A model generated the notes under the pieces. The model was not told the DNA's origin and did no database searches. It saw nothing but the letters and a program-made list of their open reading frames with translations. Shown piece by piece: positions 9,323 to 17,783 of a stretch of DNA of 64,000 nt. The first letter of the stretch is position 1; each line of letters starts with the position of its first letter. A program made the position numbers and the translations under genes. The DNA comes from Maribacter sp. BPC-D8 (lineage in GTDB: Bacteria > Bacteroidota > Bacteroidia > Flavobacteriales > Flavobacteriaceae): contig NZ_CP128187.1 of assembly GCF_035207705.1 (NCBI RefSeq), positions 1,426,001 through 1,490,000 of the forward strand, written 5' to 3'.

Positions 9323-9350
9323 AAAAGGTTCCCAGTGAAGGGAACCTTTT
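9323..9350 (-). terminator. Hairpin between the PhoX-like gene and the peroxidase gene
   Basis: An 11-bp perfect stem (9323-9333 with 9340-9350) with a 6-base loop ends in a T tract on both strands. It lies in the 76-base gap between two co-directional genes, so it probably ends or attenuates the transcript of the upstream PhoX-like gene. Confidence 0.75.
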
Positions 9351-9371
9351 TAAAAGAATTTATAAAGAGAA

Positions 9372-10994
9372 TTATCTAGGTAAACCTGTCAGTTTAAAAA
9401 GAACAGAACCTTCTAAAGAAGCACTACCTTCACTAATAGCTGTTGGGTCAACAAACTTTTGTCCGTCAGCTCTTACTGCAGTTTCAGGCGTAGTACTATA
9501 ATTCCAGCCATGTACTTGAGCACCACCAATAAAGGTTGGTTCAGATGCACCAATGATATCGGTAACATCGAATAACCCTGTAATTTCCCACATACTATCA
9601 GTATTTCCTATCCCAACACTAGATGCAAAAGTTTGGTTACACTCCATCACTTCAACAAAGCTACCTGTGTTTAAATCTAACTGCCATAATTTAGCGAACC
9701 CTGTAATGTCTGCATTTAAATCTGCGTAACCATTTGGATCTTCTTGAATGTAAGCATAGTTTTCAGTAACCATTATATTATCAGGAGAATGCAGACCATC
9801 GCCTTTGCCACCTTCGATATCGCCATCTACAACTACGGTAAGAACTGCATCTGCAGTTGGGTCAGTATCATTTAATTCTAACTTATACACACGACCAAAA
9901 CCGGTACCTCTTAAGTTAAGATCAGGGTTATCGCCACGAATTCTTCCTGTAGCATTAAAATAAACTTCTCTTTGTGCATCGGCAGAACCTCTTCTCCAGT
10001 CTATATCTTCAATTCTTTGAAAACCAATTGCAGAAGCATCGATAGCTTCTTGGTTTAATTCGTCTATAGTTCTTTCAGTAACTTCAACCCATTCTACGTC
10101 ATAAGCAACATCTTCAGACATTCCCATTTCAAATAGTTGTCCGCCGTCACCAGGTAAAGACTCTACAGGATTTTTTCCTCTTAAAACATATAACTTTCCA
10201 CCGTAAAGATCCCCTCTAGCAGCAACATACATTCCAAAATGAGCTTGTGGATATACATTATCGCTATGGTCATCTCCCATGAAAATAACAGTTTGCGAAG
10301 CGTATGCATCTTTACCGATTGCTACTGCATTTTCTGTGGACCATTCCCCTAAAGCAGGTAATCTTTCTACCTCTACTCTATCTTCTTTTGATCGAAAAGG
10401 ATTTACTTTATAAACACCTTTTGCGTTACCGCCCCATTCGCCACCAGCAAGGTATAAAGGTCCAAAACCATGCTCTTCAACTGTTATGGCAGAACCAGAA
10501 CACATAGCCGTAAATGCAGTAGCTGTTGAGTTAACGATATAATCGCCTTGTAATGGTTGAAGCTCAGCGTTTAACATAATTCTCGCAATAGAATAATCTG
10601 CTTCTAAATTATTGATCAACGCGTAGTTACCATCTTCAGTAGGAAAAAGTGCTGCACCATCCATATAAGAACCGTAAACAAATGTAGAATCGGACTCTAA
10701 TATATCGGCAGAAGACATAATCATATTAAGGTCAGCTGATCCTGCAAATGCACCTTTAAGTTCAAACAATTCATTCGGAGTTACAGAACTAGTTAAAGGT
10801 ATTGATTCTGCCAAAGTTAAATCTTGACCGTCAGCACCATCTTCTCCGTTAGTACCATCAGCGCCATCGACACCATCAATGCCGTTTGTTCCATTTGTAC
10901 CATCGGCACCATCTTCGCCCTCACAGCTCATTACTGCTAATCCGAGGCAAGAAAAGAACACAGCTTTTAATAGTAAATTTTTTGATTTTTTCAT
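9372..10994 (-). CDS. PhoX-like (DUF839) lipoprotein with collagen-like Gly-x-x repeats
   Basis: This 540-residue protein has a lipobox with Cys at about residue 24, then some 30 residues of Gly-x-x collagen-like repeats rich in Asp, Asn and Thr (such as DGADGTNGTNGIDG). A beta-propeller-like domain follows whose blocks RIEDIDWRRG and LHSPDNIMV resemble the PhoX/DUF839 family of calcium-dependent phosphatases. Several metal ligands of PhoX cannot be checked by eye, so phosphatase activity is not assured. The ATG at 10994 was chosen because the frame upstream of it opens only with TTG and because a -7 box lies at 11024-11031. The gene precedes the dihaem peroxidase gene. Confidence 0.75.
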   Translation of the reverse strand: MKKSKNLLLKAVFFSCLGLAVMSCEGEDGADGTNGTNGIDGVDGADGTNGEDGADGQDLTLAESIPLTSSVTPNELFELKGAFAGSADLNMIMSSADILESDSTFVYGSYMDGAALFPTEDGNYALINNLEADYSIARIMLNAELQPLQGDYIVNSTATAFTAMCSGSAITVEEHGFGPLYLAGGEWGGNAKGVYKVNPFRSKEDRVEVERLPALGEWSTENAVAIGKDAYASQTVIFMGDDHSDNVYPQAHFGMYVAARGDLYGGKLYVLRGKNPVESLPGDGGQLFEMGMSEDVAYDVEWVEVTERTIDELNQEAIDASAIGFQRIEDIDWRRGSADAQREVYFNATGRIRGDNPDLNLRGTGFGRVYKLELNDTDPTADAVLTVVVDGDIEGGKGDGLHSPDNIMVTENYAYIQEDPNGYADLNADITGFAKLWQLDLNTGSFVEVMECNQTFASSVGIGNTDSMWEITGLFDVTDIIGASEPTFIGGAQVHGWNYSTTPETAVRADGQKFVDPTAISEGSASLEGSVLFKLTGLPR

Positions 10995-11023
10995 TATCAA
11001 TATAGTTTTTAGGTTATGAATGC

Positions 11024-11031
11024 CAAAACTA
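11024..11031 (-). promoter_or_regulatory. Probable -7 box of the PhoX-like gene
   Basis: On the minus strand this reads TAGTTTTG, a match to TAnnTTTG, about 30 bases before the chosen ATG. A small inverted repeat, AACCTT-N5-AAGGTT, lies just upstream at 11039-11055 and might be an operator. Confidence 0.5.
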
Positions 11032-11184
11032 TATAGACAACCTTTTAAGAAGGTTCACTGAAAATTAGCAATTGATGAAGAGAAGTTTATGCTTATGTTA
11101 AGATGTAAAATTAACTTGAATTTGAAGTGATCTAAACTTGAAATTCAAGTTAACTTAAATGTAAAACCGATGATTTAAAGTATG

Positions 11185-12321
11185 TTACGACACTATCCCT
11201 AAATTACCTAAAGACAAGGCTTGTTCTTTACCACCTTCTGCAATTGATTTATAAATAGCTTCAACGATAATCATATCTCTTTTTCCCATTTCACCCGGAG
11301 CGATGTTTTTGGTACCCAATATAACATGCTTGGCAAAATCGTCCATCTGTAAAGCCTGCTGTCTTTTAAATGGAAATTCTATAGTATTACCGTTTGATGT
11401 TCTTCCGCTAATTGGTCCGTAACTATGAGCAGGATTTAACTCAAACCAACCATTACTACAATGACATTTTAAACGATTACCATTTGCATTGTGTGAAGTC
11501 CATATTTGTGCAACTGCACCATTAGCAAATTTAAACTGCGCAGTAATGGTTTCATCGGTATCCTTAAAGTAGTCGGGTCGTGTACTAAACTCTTGAGCAG
11601 AAACAGAAATAGGATTCTGCCCCGTACCATAAATACTAGTTTGTATCGCATATACGCCCATATTCATTAAAGCACCACCACCAGAAAGAGTTTTATTTAA
11701 ACGCCATTGATCAGGGTTACCATTAGAAACATATCCTGCATCTGAAGAAACAAAAAGCACCTCTCCAAAAATTTTCTCTTTTACGTATTTCTTTACCTCA
11801 TTGGTATAAGGGTCGCTCTGCATTCTGTACCCAACACCTAATTTCACTTTATTCTCTTTACAAGCATTTATAATAGCATCACATTCTTTAACACTAACAG
11901 CCATTGGCTTTTCGCAAATAACATGTTTACCCGCTTTTGCAGCCCGAATACAAAAATCTACATGCATACTATTCGGTAATGCCACATAAACGATATCGAT
12001 ATCATCGTTCTTTACTATAGCATCAAAATTGTCGTAATTATAAATATTCTTTTTAGACAGGTTGTATTTCTCTTTCCAAATGCCTTCTTTCTCTTTGGTT
12101 CCGGTAACAATACCAGCCAAATAACAATGTTCAGTTTCTAATAACGATGGTGCAAGTTGATGTTCACTATAACTTCCTAAACCTACTAAAGCAATACCTA
12201 ACTTTTTATTTATAGCCCCTGTAGTAAAAGCTTTTGCCAATGGCATATTTGATAACAATGTTGTTCCTAATATTCCTTTGGCAGCTATACCACTAAATGA
12301 GCGTCTTGATAATTTCTTCAT
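11185..12321 (-). CDS. Gfo/Idh/MocA-family oxidoreductase with Tat signal
   Basis: This 378-residue NAD(P)-dependent sugar or cyclitol dehydrogenase starts with a twin-arginine signal (SRRSF followed by a hydrophobic stretch), so it is likely exported folded with its cofactor. The Rossmann domain contains GLGSYSE (about 47-53) and the family motif EKPMA follows at about 138-142. The closest known type is periplasmic glucose-fructose oxidoreductase. It stands alone between the PhoX-like gene and the divergent S10 peptidase gene. The substrate cannot be told from the sequence. Confidence 0.87.
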   Translation of the reverse strand: MKKLSRRSFSGIAAKGILGTTLLSNMPLAKAFTTGAINKKLGIALVGLGSYSEHQLAPSLLETEHCYLAGIVTGTKEKEGIWKEKYNLSKKNIYNYDNFDAIVKNDDIDIVYVALPNSMHVDFCIRAAKAGKHVICEKPMAVSVKECDAIINACKENKVKLGVGYRMQSDPYTNEVKKYVKEKIFGEVLFVSSDAGYVSNGNPDQWRLNKTLSGGGALMNMGVYAIQTSIYGTGQNPISVSAQEFSTRPDYFKDTDETITAQFKFANGAVAQIWTSHNANGNRLKCHCSNGWFELNPAHSYGPISGRTSNGNTIEFPFKRQQALQMDDFAKHVILGTKNIAPGEMGKRDMIIVEAIYKSIAEGGKEQALSLGNLGIVS

Positions 12322-12542
12322 GTGTCTATTTTAATGCTTTAGAAAATTAAATAAAAATCATTGAACTTCATCAAACCTTTAATGAATTTTATATTAAGAA
12401 TATACAGTACTATTAAGTGCCGTATTCTGGATAATAATCTTCAAAAATAAAGAATTGACATTAACAATTTATTCAATTATAGTTGAAGTAAATATTGAGC
12501 TTTTATGCTTATTTTCGTTCAACAACAGAACCTTATCAAACC

Positions 12543-14027
12543 ATGAAAAAACTACTGCAACTATCAATTTGTTTGGCAGCCGCCATTAGCGTTGCCCAGT
12601 CTAGAGAATTACCCATAGACACGGTAATTACCACACAACATAGTGCTACCATAAACGGAGCAACTTTTTCGTACACTGCGCAAACAGGTACACAACCGGT
12701 ATGGGACGAAAATGCAAAACCTATTGCCTCTTTACATTACACATATTACACTAGAAATAATATTAAAGATCGCGCTGCAAGACCATTATTAATATCGTTT
12801 AATGGCGGACCAGGTTCTGGATCTGTTTGGATGCATTTGGCGTATACAGGACCAAAAATATTAAAGATTGATGATGAAGGTTACCCGGTACAACCATATG
12901 GTGTAAGTGCAAATCCGCATTCGGTTTTAGACGTAGCCGATATTGTATATGTTAACCCTGTTAATACCGGATACAGCAGAACCATACCTGCAAGCGGAAA
13001 AGAAGTTGATAGGGATAAGTTCTTCGGAATAAACGCCGATATCAAGTACTTAGCAGAATGGTTGAACACCTTTGTTACTAGAAACAATAAATGGCGCTCA
13101 CCAAAATATATCATTGGTGAAAGTTATGGTGGAACCCGTGTGATGGGACTTTCACTAGCATTACAAGAACAACAATGGATGTACCTAAATGGTGTAATAA
13201 TGGTATCTCCTGCAGATTATAAAGTAATCCGTAATTCCGGACCAGTAGCAGAAGCAATAAACCTACCCTATTTTACAGCTGCAGCTTGGCACCATAAAAT
13301 GTTACCACCAGCATTACAGAGTAAAGATTTACTAGAAATTTTACCAGAATCGGAAGCATATACCATAGATAAATTAATGCCTGCACTAGCAAAAGGTGGA
13401 TTCTTAGACTCCGCAGAAAAAGAAGCTATTGCAGAAAAAATGGCTTATTATTCAGGATTAAACAAAAAAGATATTCTTGATCAAAACTTGGTCGTGCCTA
13501 CCTCTTTCTTTTGGAAAAATCTTTTAAAAGATAAAAGTGGGTATACCGTAGGTCGTTTAGATTCTAGATACCTAGGTATTGACAAACAATTGGCAGGCAT
13601 GAAGCCAGATTACAATTCAGAATTAACATCATGGTTACATAGTTTTACTCCGGCAATTAATTACTATTTACAAGAAGAATTGAATTTTAAAACCGATGTA
13701 AAATATAACCTATTCGGCCCTGTACACCCTTGGAATAATGAAAATGATAATACAAGAGATAACTTAAGACTGGCAATGGCACAGAACCCATATTTAAATG
13801 TAATGATCCAATCTGGATACTACGATGGTGCTACTACCTATTTTAATGCAAAATATACCATGTGGCAAGTGGATCCTAGCGGGCGTATGAAAGATAGATT
13901 CAGCTTTAAAGGCTATCGATCAGGGCACATGATGTATTTAAGAAGAGAAGATCTGAAAACCGCAAATGATGATATTCGCGATTTTATTAAACGTACTGTC
14001 GCAACCGATAGAAGTGCGAAATATTAA
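12543..14027 (+). CDS. Peptidase S10 family (serine carboxypeptidase-like) secreted protein
   Basis: This is a 494-residue secreted alpha/beta hydrolase. A signal peptide occupies about residues 1-20, the oxyanion-hole block GGPGSGS is at about 90, and the nucleophile Ser194 lies in IGESYGGTR. The C-terminal His lies in YRSGHMMYL. Serine carboxypeptidases release C-terminal amino acids, and the family is common in marine Bacteroidota that degrade peptides. I chose the ATG at 12543 over an in-frame TTG 48 bases upstream because the signal peptide begins there. Confidence 0.9.
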   Translation: MKKLLQLSICLAAAISVAQSRELPIDTVITTQHSATINGATFSYTAQTGTQPVWDENAKPIASLHYTYYTRNNIKDRAARPLLISFNGGPGSGSVWMHLAYTGPKILKIDDEGYPVQPYGVSANPHSVLDVADIVYVNPVNTGYSRTIPASGKEVDRDKFFGINADIKYLAEWLNTFVTRNNKWRSPKYIIGESYGGTRVMGLSLALQEQQWMYLNGVIMVSPADYKVIRNSGPVAEAINLPYFTAAAWHHKMLPPALQSKDLLEILPESEAYTIDKLMPALAKGGFLDSAEKEAIAEKMAYYSGLNKKDILDQNLVVPTSFFWKNLLKDKSGYTVGRLDSRYLGIDKQLAGMKPDYNSELTSWLHSFTPAINYYLQEELNFKTDVKYNLFGPVHPWNNENDNTRDNLRLAMAQNPYLNVMIQSGYYDGATTYFNAKYTMWQVDPSGRMKDRFSFKGYRSGHMMYLRREDLKTANDDIRDFIKRTVATDRSAKY

Positions 14028-14040
14028 AAACAATAGAAAT

Positions 14041-14496
14041 TTATTTTTCTAAAACAGTATTAGACATTCCCAATACAAGCAAAGAATTTATTTCTTTTGT
14101 TTCTATTGGGAATTTCTTTTGAAATCTTACATCGGCAGATTTAATAGCATCTCGATATAGTTGTTCTCTTTTACGTTGTTTTTTCTTTTTAAAAATATCA
14201 ATTGTAACTCCCACTGTAGCGCCACCCAAAACTGTAGCCAATAAATCTTCATTGCTCCAGCCTCCATATTGCTTCTGGTCAATACTTTCTTTTGCCAAAC
14301 CAATTAATAAGCTACCACCAACAGCTCCAATAAACGTCCAGGTTCTATCACCATCAGAAATTTCATTAGCTACTCCGGCACCTACCAAACCATACAGATT
14401 TCCTCCTAAAAAATGAAGTACTTTATCTTGTTCTATTTGACCGTATGCACTTTGTAATGTTAAAGTAGCAATAATCATTATGAGTATATTTTTCAT
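14041..14496 (-). CDS. Secreted YfiM/DUF2279-like small protein
   Basis: This is a protein of about 151 residues with a signal peptide and then DKVLHFLGG, two glycine-rich hydrophobic stretches and a basic C-terminus. The motif pattern (Asp-Lys ... His-Phe, then a Trp-x-x-x-Asp-Leu block) resembles the YfiM/DUF2279 lipoproteins of unknown function. An ATG three codons earlier (14505) exists, but it lies inside a -7 promoter box at 14503-14510, so the ATG at 14496 is the better start and the message would be almost leaderless. Confidence 0.68.
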   Translation of the reverse strand: MKNILIMIIATLTLQSAYGQIEQDKVLHFLGGNLYGLVGAGVANEISDGDRTWTFIGAVGGSLLIGLAKESIDQKQYGGWSNEDLLATVLGGATVGVTIDIFKKKKQRKREQLYRDAIKSADVRFQKKFPIETKEINSLLVLGMSNTVLEK

Positions 14497-14502
14497 ACCG
14501 CG

Positions 14503-14510
14503 CAAAGATA
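14503..14510 (-). promoter_or_regulatory. -7 box overlapping the alternative start of the YfiM-like gene
   Basis: On the minus strand the sequence TATCTTTG matches TAnnTTTG exactly. Transcription would begin at about 14497-14499, next to the ATG at 14496. This supports the shorter protein and suggests a leaderless or nearly leaderless message. Confidence 0.5.
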
Positions 14511-14608
14511 AAATTCTAGATCAAGCATTTGGTATAAAAATCATTACTATTACTTAGCTAAATTCTCTGTAGCTTTATTTTATATTATCTTCCCTTATTT
14601 AAAACTAT

Positions 14609-15067
14609 ATGGAACTAAAGAATTTTATCAAGAGCCTTTCTATCATGCATTTGTTCTTACTTGTAGGACTAAGTATTTTTACCATTTGGGTGATTTTTCA
14701 AATCAACACTTTCAATACAGACAGCAATGGAGAAAGCATGTTTTTATATGCCGTACCCATATTTGCTATGATTGGTTATTTTGGTAGTCAATGGATTTTT
14801 AAAAAAATGACTTCTAAAATTCAGTTGAGCACACGACTAGAAGACAAATTAAAAAAATATCAATCTGCCTTACATATTAAATATGCACTTATTGAGATGC
14901 CTGCTTTTATTGGCCTCTTCGCCTATTATAATACAGGTAACGCATTACCACTGGTAATCTCGATTTGTTTGTTAGCCTATTTAGCGGTGCAAAGACCAAA
15001 TAAAAATCATATCATTAAAAATGTACCATTGACTGTAGAAGAGCAGAATCAAATTCAACAAGCATAA
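14609..15067 (+). CDS. Four-helix integral membrane protein, unknown function
   Basis: This 152-residue protein has hydrophobic segments at about 10-32, 45-64, 90-108 and 110-128, with a charged middle loop. I recognise no family. It is followed after 12 bases by the SGNH hydrolase gene on the same strand, so the two are probably co-transcribed. Proteins of this shape are common and poorly studied in flavobacteria. Confidence 0.75.
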   Translation: MELKNFIKSLSIMHLFLLVGLSIFTIWVIFQINTFNTDSNGESMFLYAVPIFAMIGYFGSQWIFKKMTSKIQLSTRLEDKLKKYQSALHIKYALIEMPAFIGLFAYYNTGNALPLVISICLLAYLAVQRPNKNHIIKNVPLTVEEQNQIQQA

Positions 15068-15079
15068 TCAACACATAAA

Positions 15080-15769
15080 ATGAAAAAAGCAAATACCTTA
15101 ATTTTAACCTGTATGTTATCGTTCTTAGGTTTAACAACAATTAATGCGCAAGACTGGGCAGATTTAAAACATTTCCAAGAAGCCAATGCGGTCGTACCAG
15201 CTTTACAAGACGGTGAAGACCGTATAGTATTCATGGGCAACTCCATTACTATAGGTTGGCTAAATAATCGTCCTGAGTTTTTTGAAGGCAAGCCATATAT
15301 CAACCGAGGTATCAGCGGACAAACTACACCACAGATGCTTATTCGTTTTAGACAAGATGTTATTAATCTGACTCCGAAAGTGGTAACAATACTTGCAGGC
15401 ACCAATGATATAGCTGGTAATACAGGTCCGTCAACCTTAGAAATGATTATGGATAATATAAAAGGTATGGCAGAACTTGCCCATGCCAACGATATTAAAG
15501 TTATTTTGTCTTCTACCCTACCCGCTTATGATTACCCGTGGAAACCAGGTTTAGAACCATCAGGTAAAATAATTGAACTGAACAAAATGATAAAAGAGTA
15601 TGCTGATGCTAATGGGCATATTTATTTAGATTATTTCTCTGCTATGGTCGATGAACGAAATGGCTTACCAAAAAAATACGCAGAAGATGAAGTACACCCT
15701 ACAGTTGAAGGCTATAAAGTAATGGAACCTTTGGTTGAAGCCGCTATTAAAGAAGCATTAAATAAATAA
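15080..15769 (+). CDS. Secreted SGNH/GDSL-family hydrolase
   Basis: This 229-residue protein carries a signal peptide (about 1-23) and the four SGNH blocks: GNSIT around the nucleophile Ser (about 53), the Gly block RGISGQT, GTNDI with the oxyanion Asn, and DEVHPT with the catalytic Asp and His near the C-terminus. Enzymes of this group are esterases that act on lipids or on acetylated polysaccharides. The substitution of Asp by Asn in the first block (GNS instead of GDS) is frequent in the platelet-activating-factor acetylhydrolase-like branch. It likely shares a transcript with the membrane protein gene before it. Confidence 0.9.
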   Translation: MKKANTLILTCMLSFLGLTTINAQDWADLKHFQEANAVVPALQDGEDRIVFMGNSITIGWLNNRPEFFEGKPYINRGISGQTTPQMLIRFRQDVINLTPKVVTILAGTNDIAGNTGPSTLEMIMDNIKGMAELAHANDIKVILSSTLPAYDYPWKPGLEPSGKIIELNKMIKEYADANGHIYLDYFSAMVDERNGLPKKYAEDEVHPTVEGYKVMEPLVEAAIKEALNK

Positions 15770-15826
15770 AAATCAACCAAAATATTGATTCTAAAATCTA
15801 CCTTTTAAAACTAGATAAGATTTGAT

Positions 15827-15834
15827 TATTTTTG
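15827..15834 (+). promoter_or_regulatory. Probable -7 box of the M28 peptidase gene
   Basis: TATTTTTG matches TAnnTTTG and ends 22 bases before the ATG. A -33 TTG at the right distance is not evident. Confidence 0.45.
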
Positions 15835-15856
15835 GAGAAATTAGATTACTATAAAA

Positions 15857-17410
15857 ATGAAAAAAACACTATTTCTATTGGTCGCTACGGCCATGTCATG
15901 CAATTCTTCTCAAAAAACCGTTACCGATGCCGCAACAGAAGAAGCATCATCAGTCGCATCTGAAATTTCATTTGCAGAAACGATTACAGAAGCAGAGTTA
16001 AAAGAACACCTTTATATTTATGCTTCAGATGAATTCGAAGGCAGAGAAACTGGTCAACCAGGTCAGAAAAAGGCAATAGCTTATTTAAAGGCTGAATATG
16101 AAAAATTAGGCATACCACCTGCTAAAAAAGATGGTAACTATTTTCAAGAAGTACCATTAGAAATCAGCAAACTACCTATTGGTAAATTAACTGTTGATGG
16201 TACCGATTTTGCTGTTGGCGAGCATGTATTAACTTTTTCAGCAGCCAATACATCTACTGATGACATCGTTTATGCAGCTTATGGAATAGAAGATGATTCC
16301 TATTCTAACTATAACGACCTTAATGTAGAAGGTAAGATTGTTTTAATGAAGTCTGGTGAGCCAAAAAATGCTGATGGCACCTTTGTTATTACTGGTACTA
16401 CCGAAACTTCTAACTGGAGCAATATGTCTGAATCTTTGACAAAAAGAGTTCAAATTGCGATGGATAAAGGCGCTATCGGTGTCTTGTATTATGATGCTGG
16501 TAATTTCAGTCGATTTAAGCGCAGGTTTGAATCAATGAAAACAAATAATAGTGGCAGAATGGAAGTAGTAGATAATAGCGCTCCTGAATTCTACAACCTG
16601 TTCATTGACCAAACACTTGCAAAAAGCTTTTTATCAACTATAGATACTGATGACAAGCCGCAAATTTTAAGCAAAAAACTACAATTGGCTTTTGAGAGTT
16701 CTAATGATAAAATTACATCAGAAAACGTTGCAGCAATTTTAAAAGGTTCTGAGAAGCCGAATGAATATTTAGTAATTTCTTCGCATTTAGACCATATAGG
16801 TATTACTGGTGATGGTGAAATAAACAACGGTGCAGATGATGATGGATCTGGTACTGTTGCGCTTTTAGAAATAGCTGAAGCTTTTAAGAAAGCAGCAGAT
16901 GCAGGTAACGGACCTAAAAGATCAATTGTATTCTTGCACGTTACAGGTGAAGAAAAAGGATTGTTAGGATCACAATATTACACTGATGTTGATCCAATCG
17001 TTCCGCTTGCGAATACTGTTGCCAATTTAAATATTGATATGATTGGTAGAATAGATCCTGAACGTGAAGGAGACCGCAACTATATCTATTTAATAGGTTC
17101 AGATAAATTAAGTTTAGAACTTCATAATCTATCTGAAGAAGTAAATAAGAAATTCATGAATATTGAATTAGATTATACTTATAATGATGAGAACGATCCA
17201 AATCGTTTCTACTACAGAAGTGACCATTATAACTTCGCTAAAAACAATATTCCTATCATATTTTATTTTAACGGTACTCACGCTGATTACCATAAACCAA
17301 GTGATACACCAGATAAAATAAACTACGATCTTTTAGAAAACAGATCTCGATTAGTTTTTTATACGGCATGGGAAATTGCTAACAGAGAAAATAAGTTAAA
17401 AGTAGACTAG
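15857..17410 (+). CDS. M28-family metallopeptidase lipoprotein with PA domain
   Basis: This 517-residue lipoprotein has a lipobox Cys at residue 15. It contains a protease-associated (PA) insert at about 120-270 and an M28 zinc aminopeptidase core with the ligands in SSHLDHIG (about 308), NNGADDDGSG (about 323), VTGEEKGLLGS, NIDMIG and SDHYN. All expected two-zinc ligands appear present. It likely trims N-terminal amino acids from peptides outside the cytoplasm, in keeping with the nearby S10 peptidase and SGNH hydrolase genes. It has its own -7 box and ends in a strong terminator at 17431-17469. Confidence 0.92.
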   Translation: MKKTLFLLVATAMSCNSSQKTVTDAATEEASSVASEISFAETITEAELKEHLYIYASDEFEGRETGQPGQKKAIAYLKAEYEKLGIPPAKKDGNYFQEVPLEISKLPIGKLTVDGTDFAVGEHVLTFSAANTSTDDIVYAAYGIEDDSYSNYNDLNVEGKIVLMKSGEPKNADGTFVITGTTETSNWSNMSESLTKRVQIAMDKGAIGVLYYDAGNFSRFKRRFESMKTNNSGRMEVVDNSAPEFYNLFIDQTLAKSFLSTIDTDDKPQILSKKLQLAFESSNDKITSENVAAILKGSEKPNEYLVISSHLDHIGITGDGEINNGADDDGSGTVALLEIAEAFKKAADAGNGPKRSIVFLHVTGEEKGLLGSQYYTDVDPIVPLANTVANLNIDMIGRIDPEREGDRNYIYLIGSDKLSLELHNLSEEVNKKFMNIELDYTYNDENDPNRFYYRSDHYNFAKNNIPIIFYFNGTHADYHKPSDTPDKINYDLLENRSRLVFYTAWEIANRENKLKVD

Positions 17411-17430
17411 AATTCAGATACTTAAAATAT

Positions 17431-17469
17431 AAAAAAGCCTTGTAATCATAATGATTACAAGGCTTTTTT
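17431..17469 (+). terminator. Terminator of the M28 peptidase gene
   Basis: An 18-bp stem (17431-17448 with 17452-17469), three-base loop and T tract lie 20 bases after the stop codon. The A tract on the other side makes it usable on both strands. Confidence 0.85.
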
Positions 17470-17505
17470 TATGCTTAACAATTAGGCAAGCTACTGGTTA
17501 AAAAC

Positions 17506-17539
17506 AAAAAAGTCTTAGAAATGAATCTAAGACTTTTTA
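17506..17539 (-). terminator. Terminator of the tRNA-His transcript
   Basis: A stem of about 14 bp with a 6-base loop (17520-17525) ends in a run of T on the minus strand, 12 bases beyond the 3' end of the tRNA-His gene. Confidence 0.8.
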
Positions 17540-17551
17540 TCTGCCTTTTAG

Positions 17552-17626
17552 GGTGGAAGACCGGGTTCGAACCGGCGACCCTCGGTACCACAAACCGATG
17601 CTCTAACCAGCTGAGCTACAACCACC
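17552..17626 (-). tRNA. tRNA-His (anticodon GTG)
   Basis: The minus strand folds as a tRNA with the extra G at -1 typical of tRNA-His. It has a GCTC/GAGC D stem, the anticodon stem TCGGT/ACCGA around loop TTGTGGT with anticodon GTG, and a T arm GCCGG-TTCGAAC-CCGGT. CCA is not encoded. The acceptor stem GTGGTTG pairs with CTTCCAC except for two adjacent T-T oppositions at 5-68 and 6-67. It has its own promoter and terminator and stands alone between the M28 peptidase gene and the first histidine kinase gene; apart from these the gap holds nothing. Confidence 0.93.
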
Positions 17627-17641
17627 ATTTGTAAGCGAGTG

Positions 17642-17672
17642 CAAAGATAATTTTTTTATACAGTTCTAACAA
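17642..17672 (-). promoter_or_regulatory. Promoter of tRNA-His
   Basis: On the minus strand TTG (17672-17670) is followed after 20 bases by TATCTTTG (17649-17642), a full match to the Bacteroidota promoter consensus, just upstream of the mature 5' end of the tRNA. Confidence 0.75.
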
Positions 17673-17783
17673 ATAATAATTTAAAAATTCAATAAATATT
17701 TAATTTTAAGAATCATTAAATATAATTTTTTTAACTTGAAGTTTTATTTGAAACAACCTACTAAGTTTATACCACTATTCATA

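Noticed and set aside
10810-10915. Tandem DNA repeat or CRISPR-like array in the PhoX-like gene
   Set aside because: The periodicity comes from Gly-x-x codons of a collagen-like stretch in a coding frame; there are no constant repeats with unique spacers.
15055-15489. Minus-strand open frame of 144 codons opposite the SGNH hydrolase
   Set aside because: The plus-strand gene has a signal peptide and all four SGNH blocks; the antisense frame has none of these.
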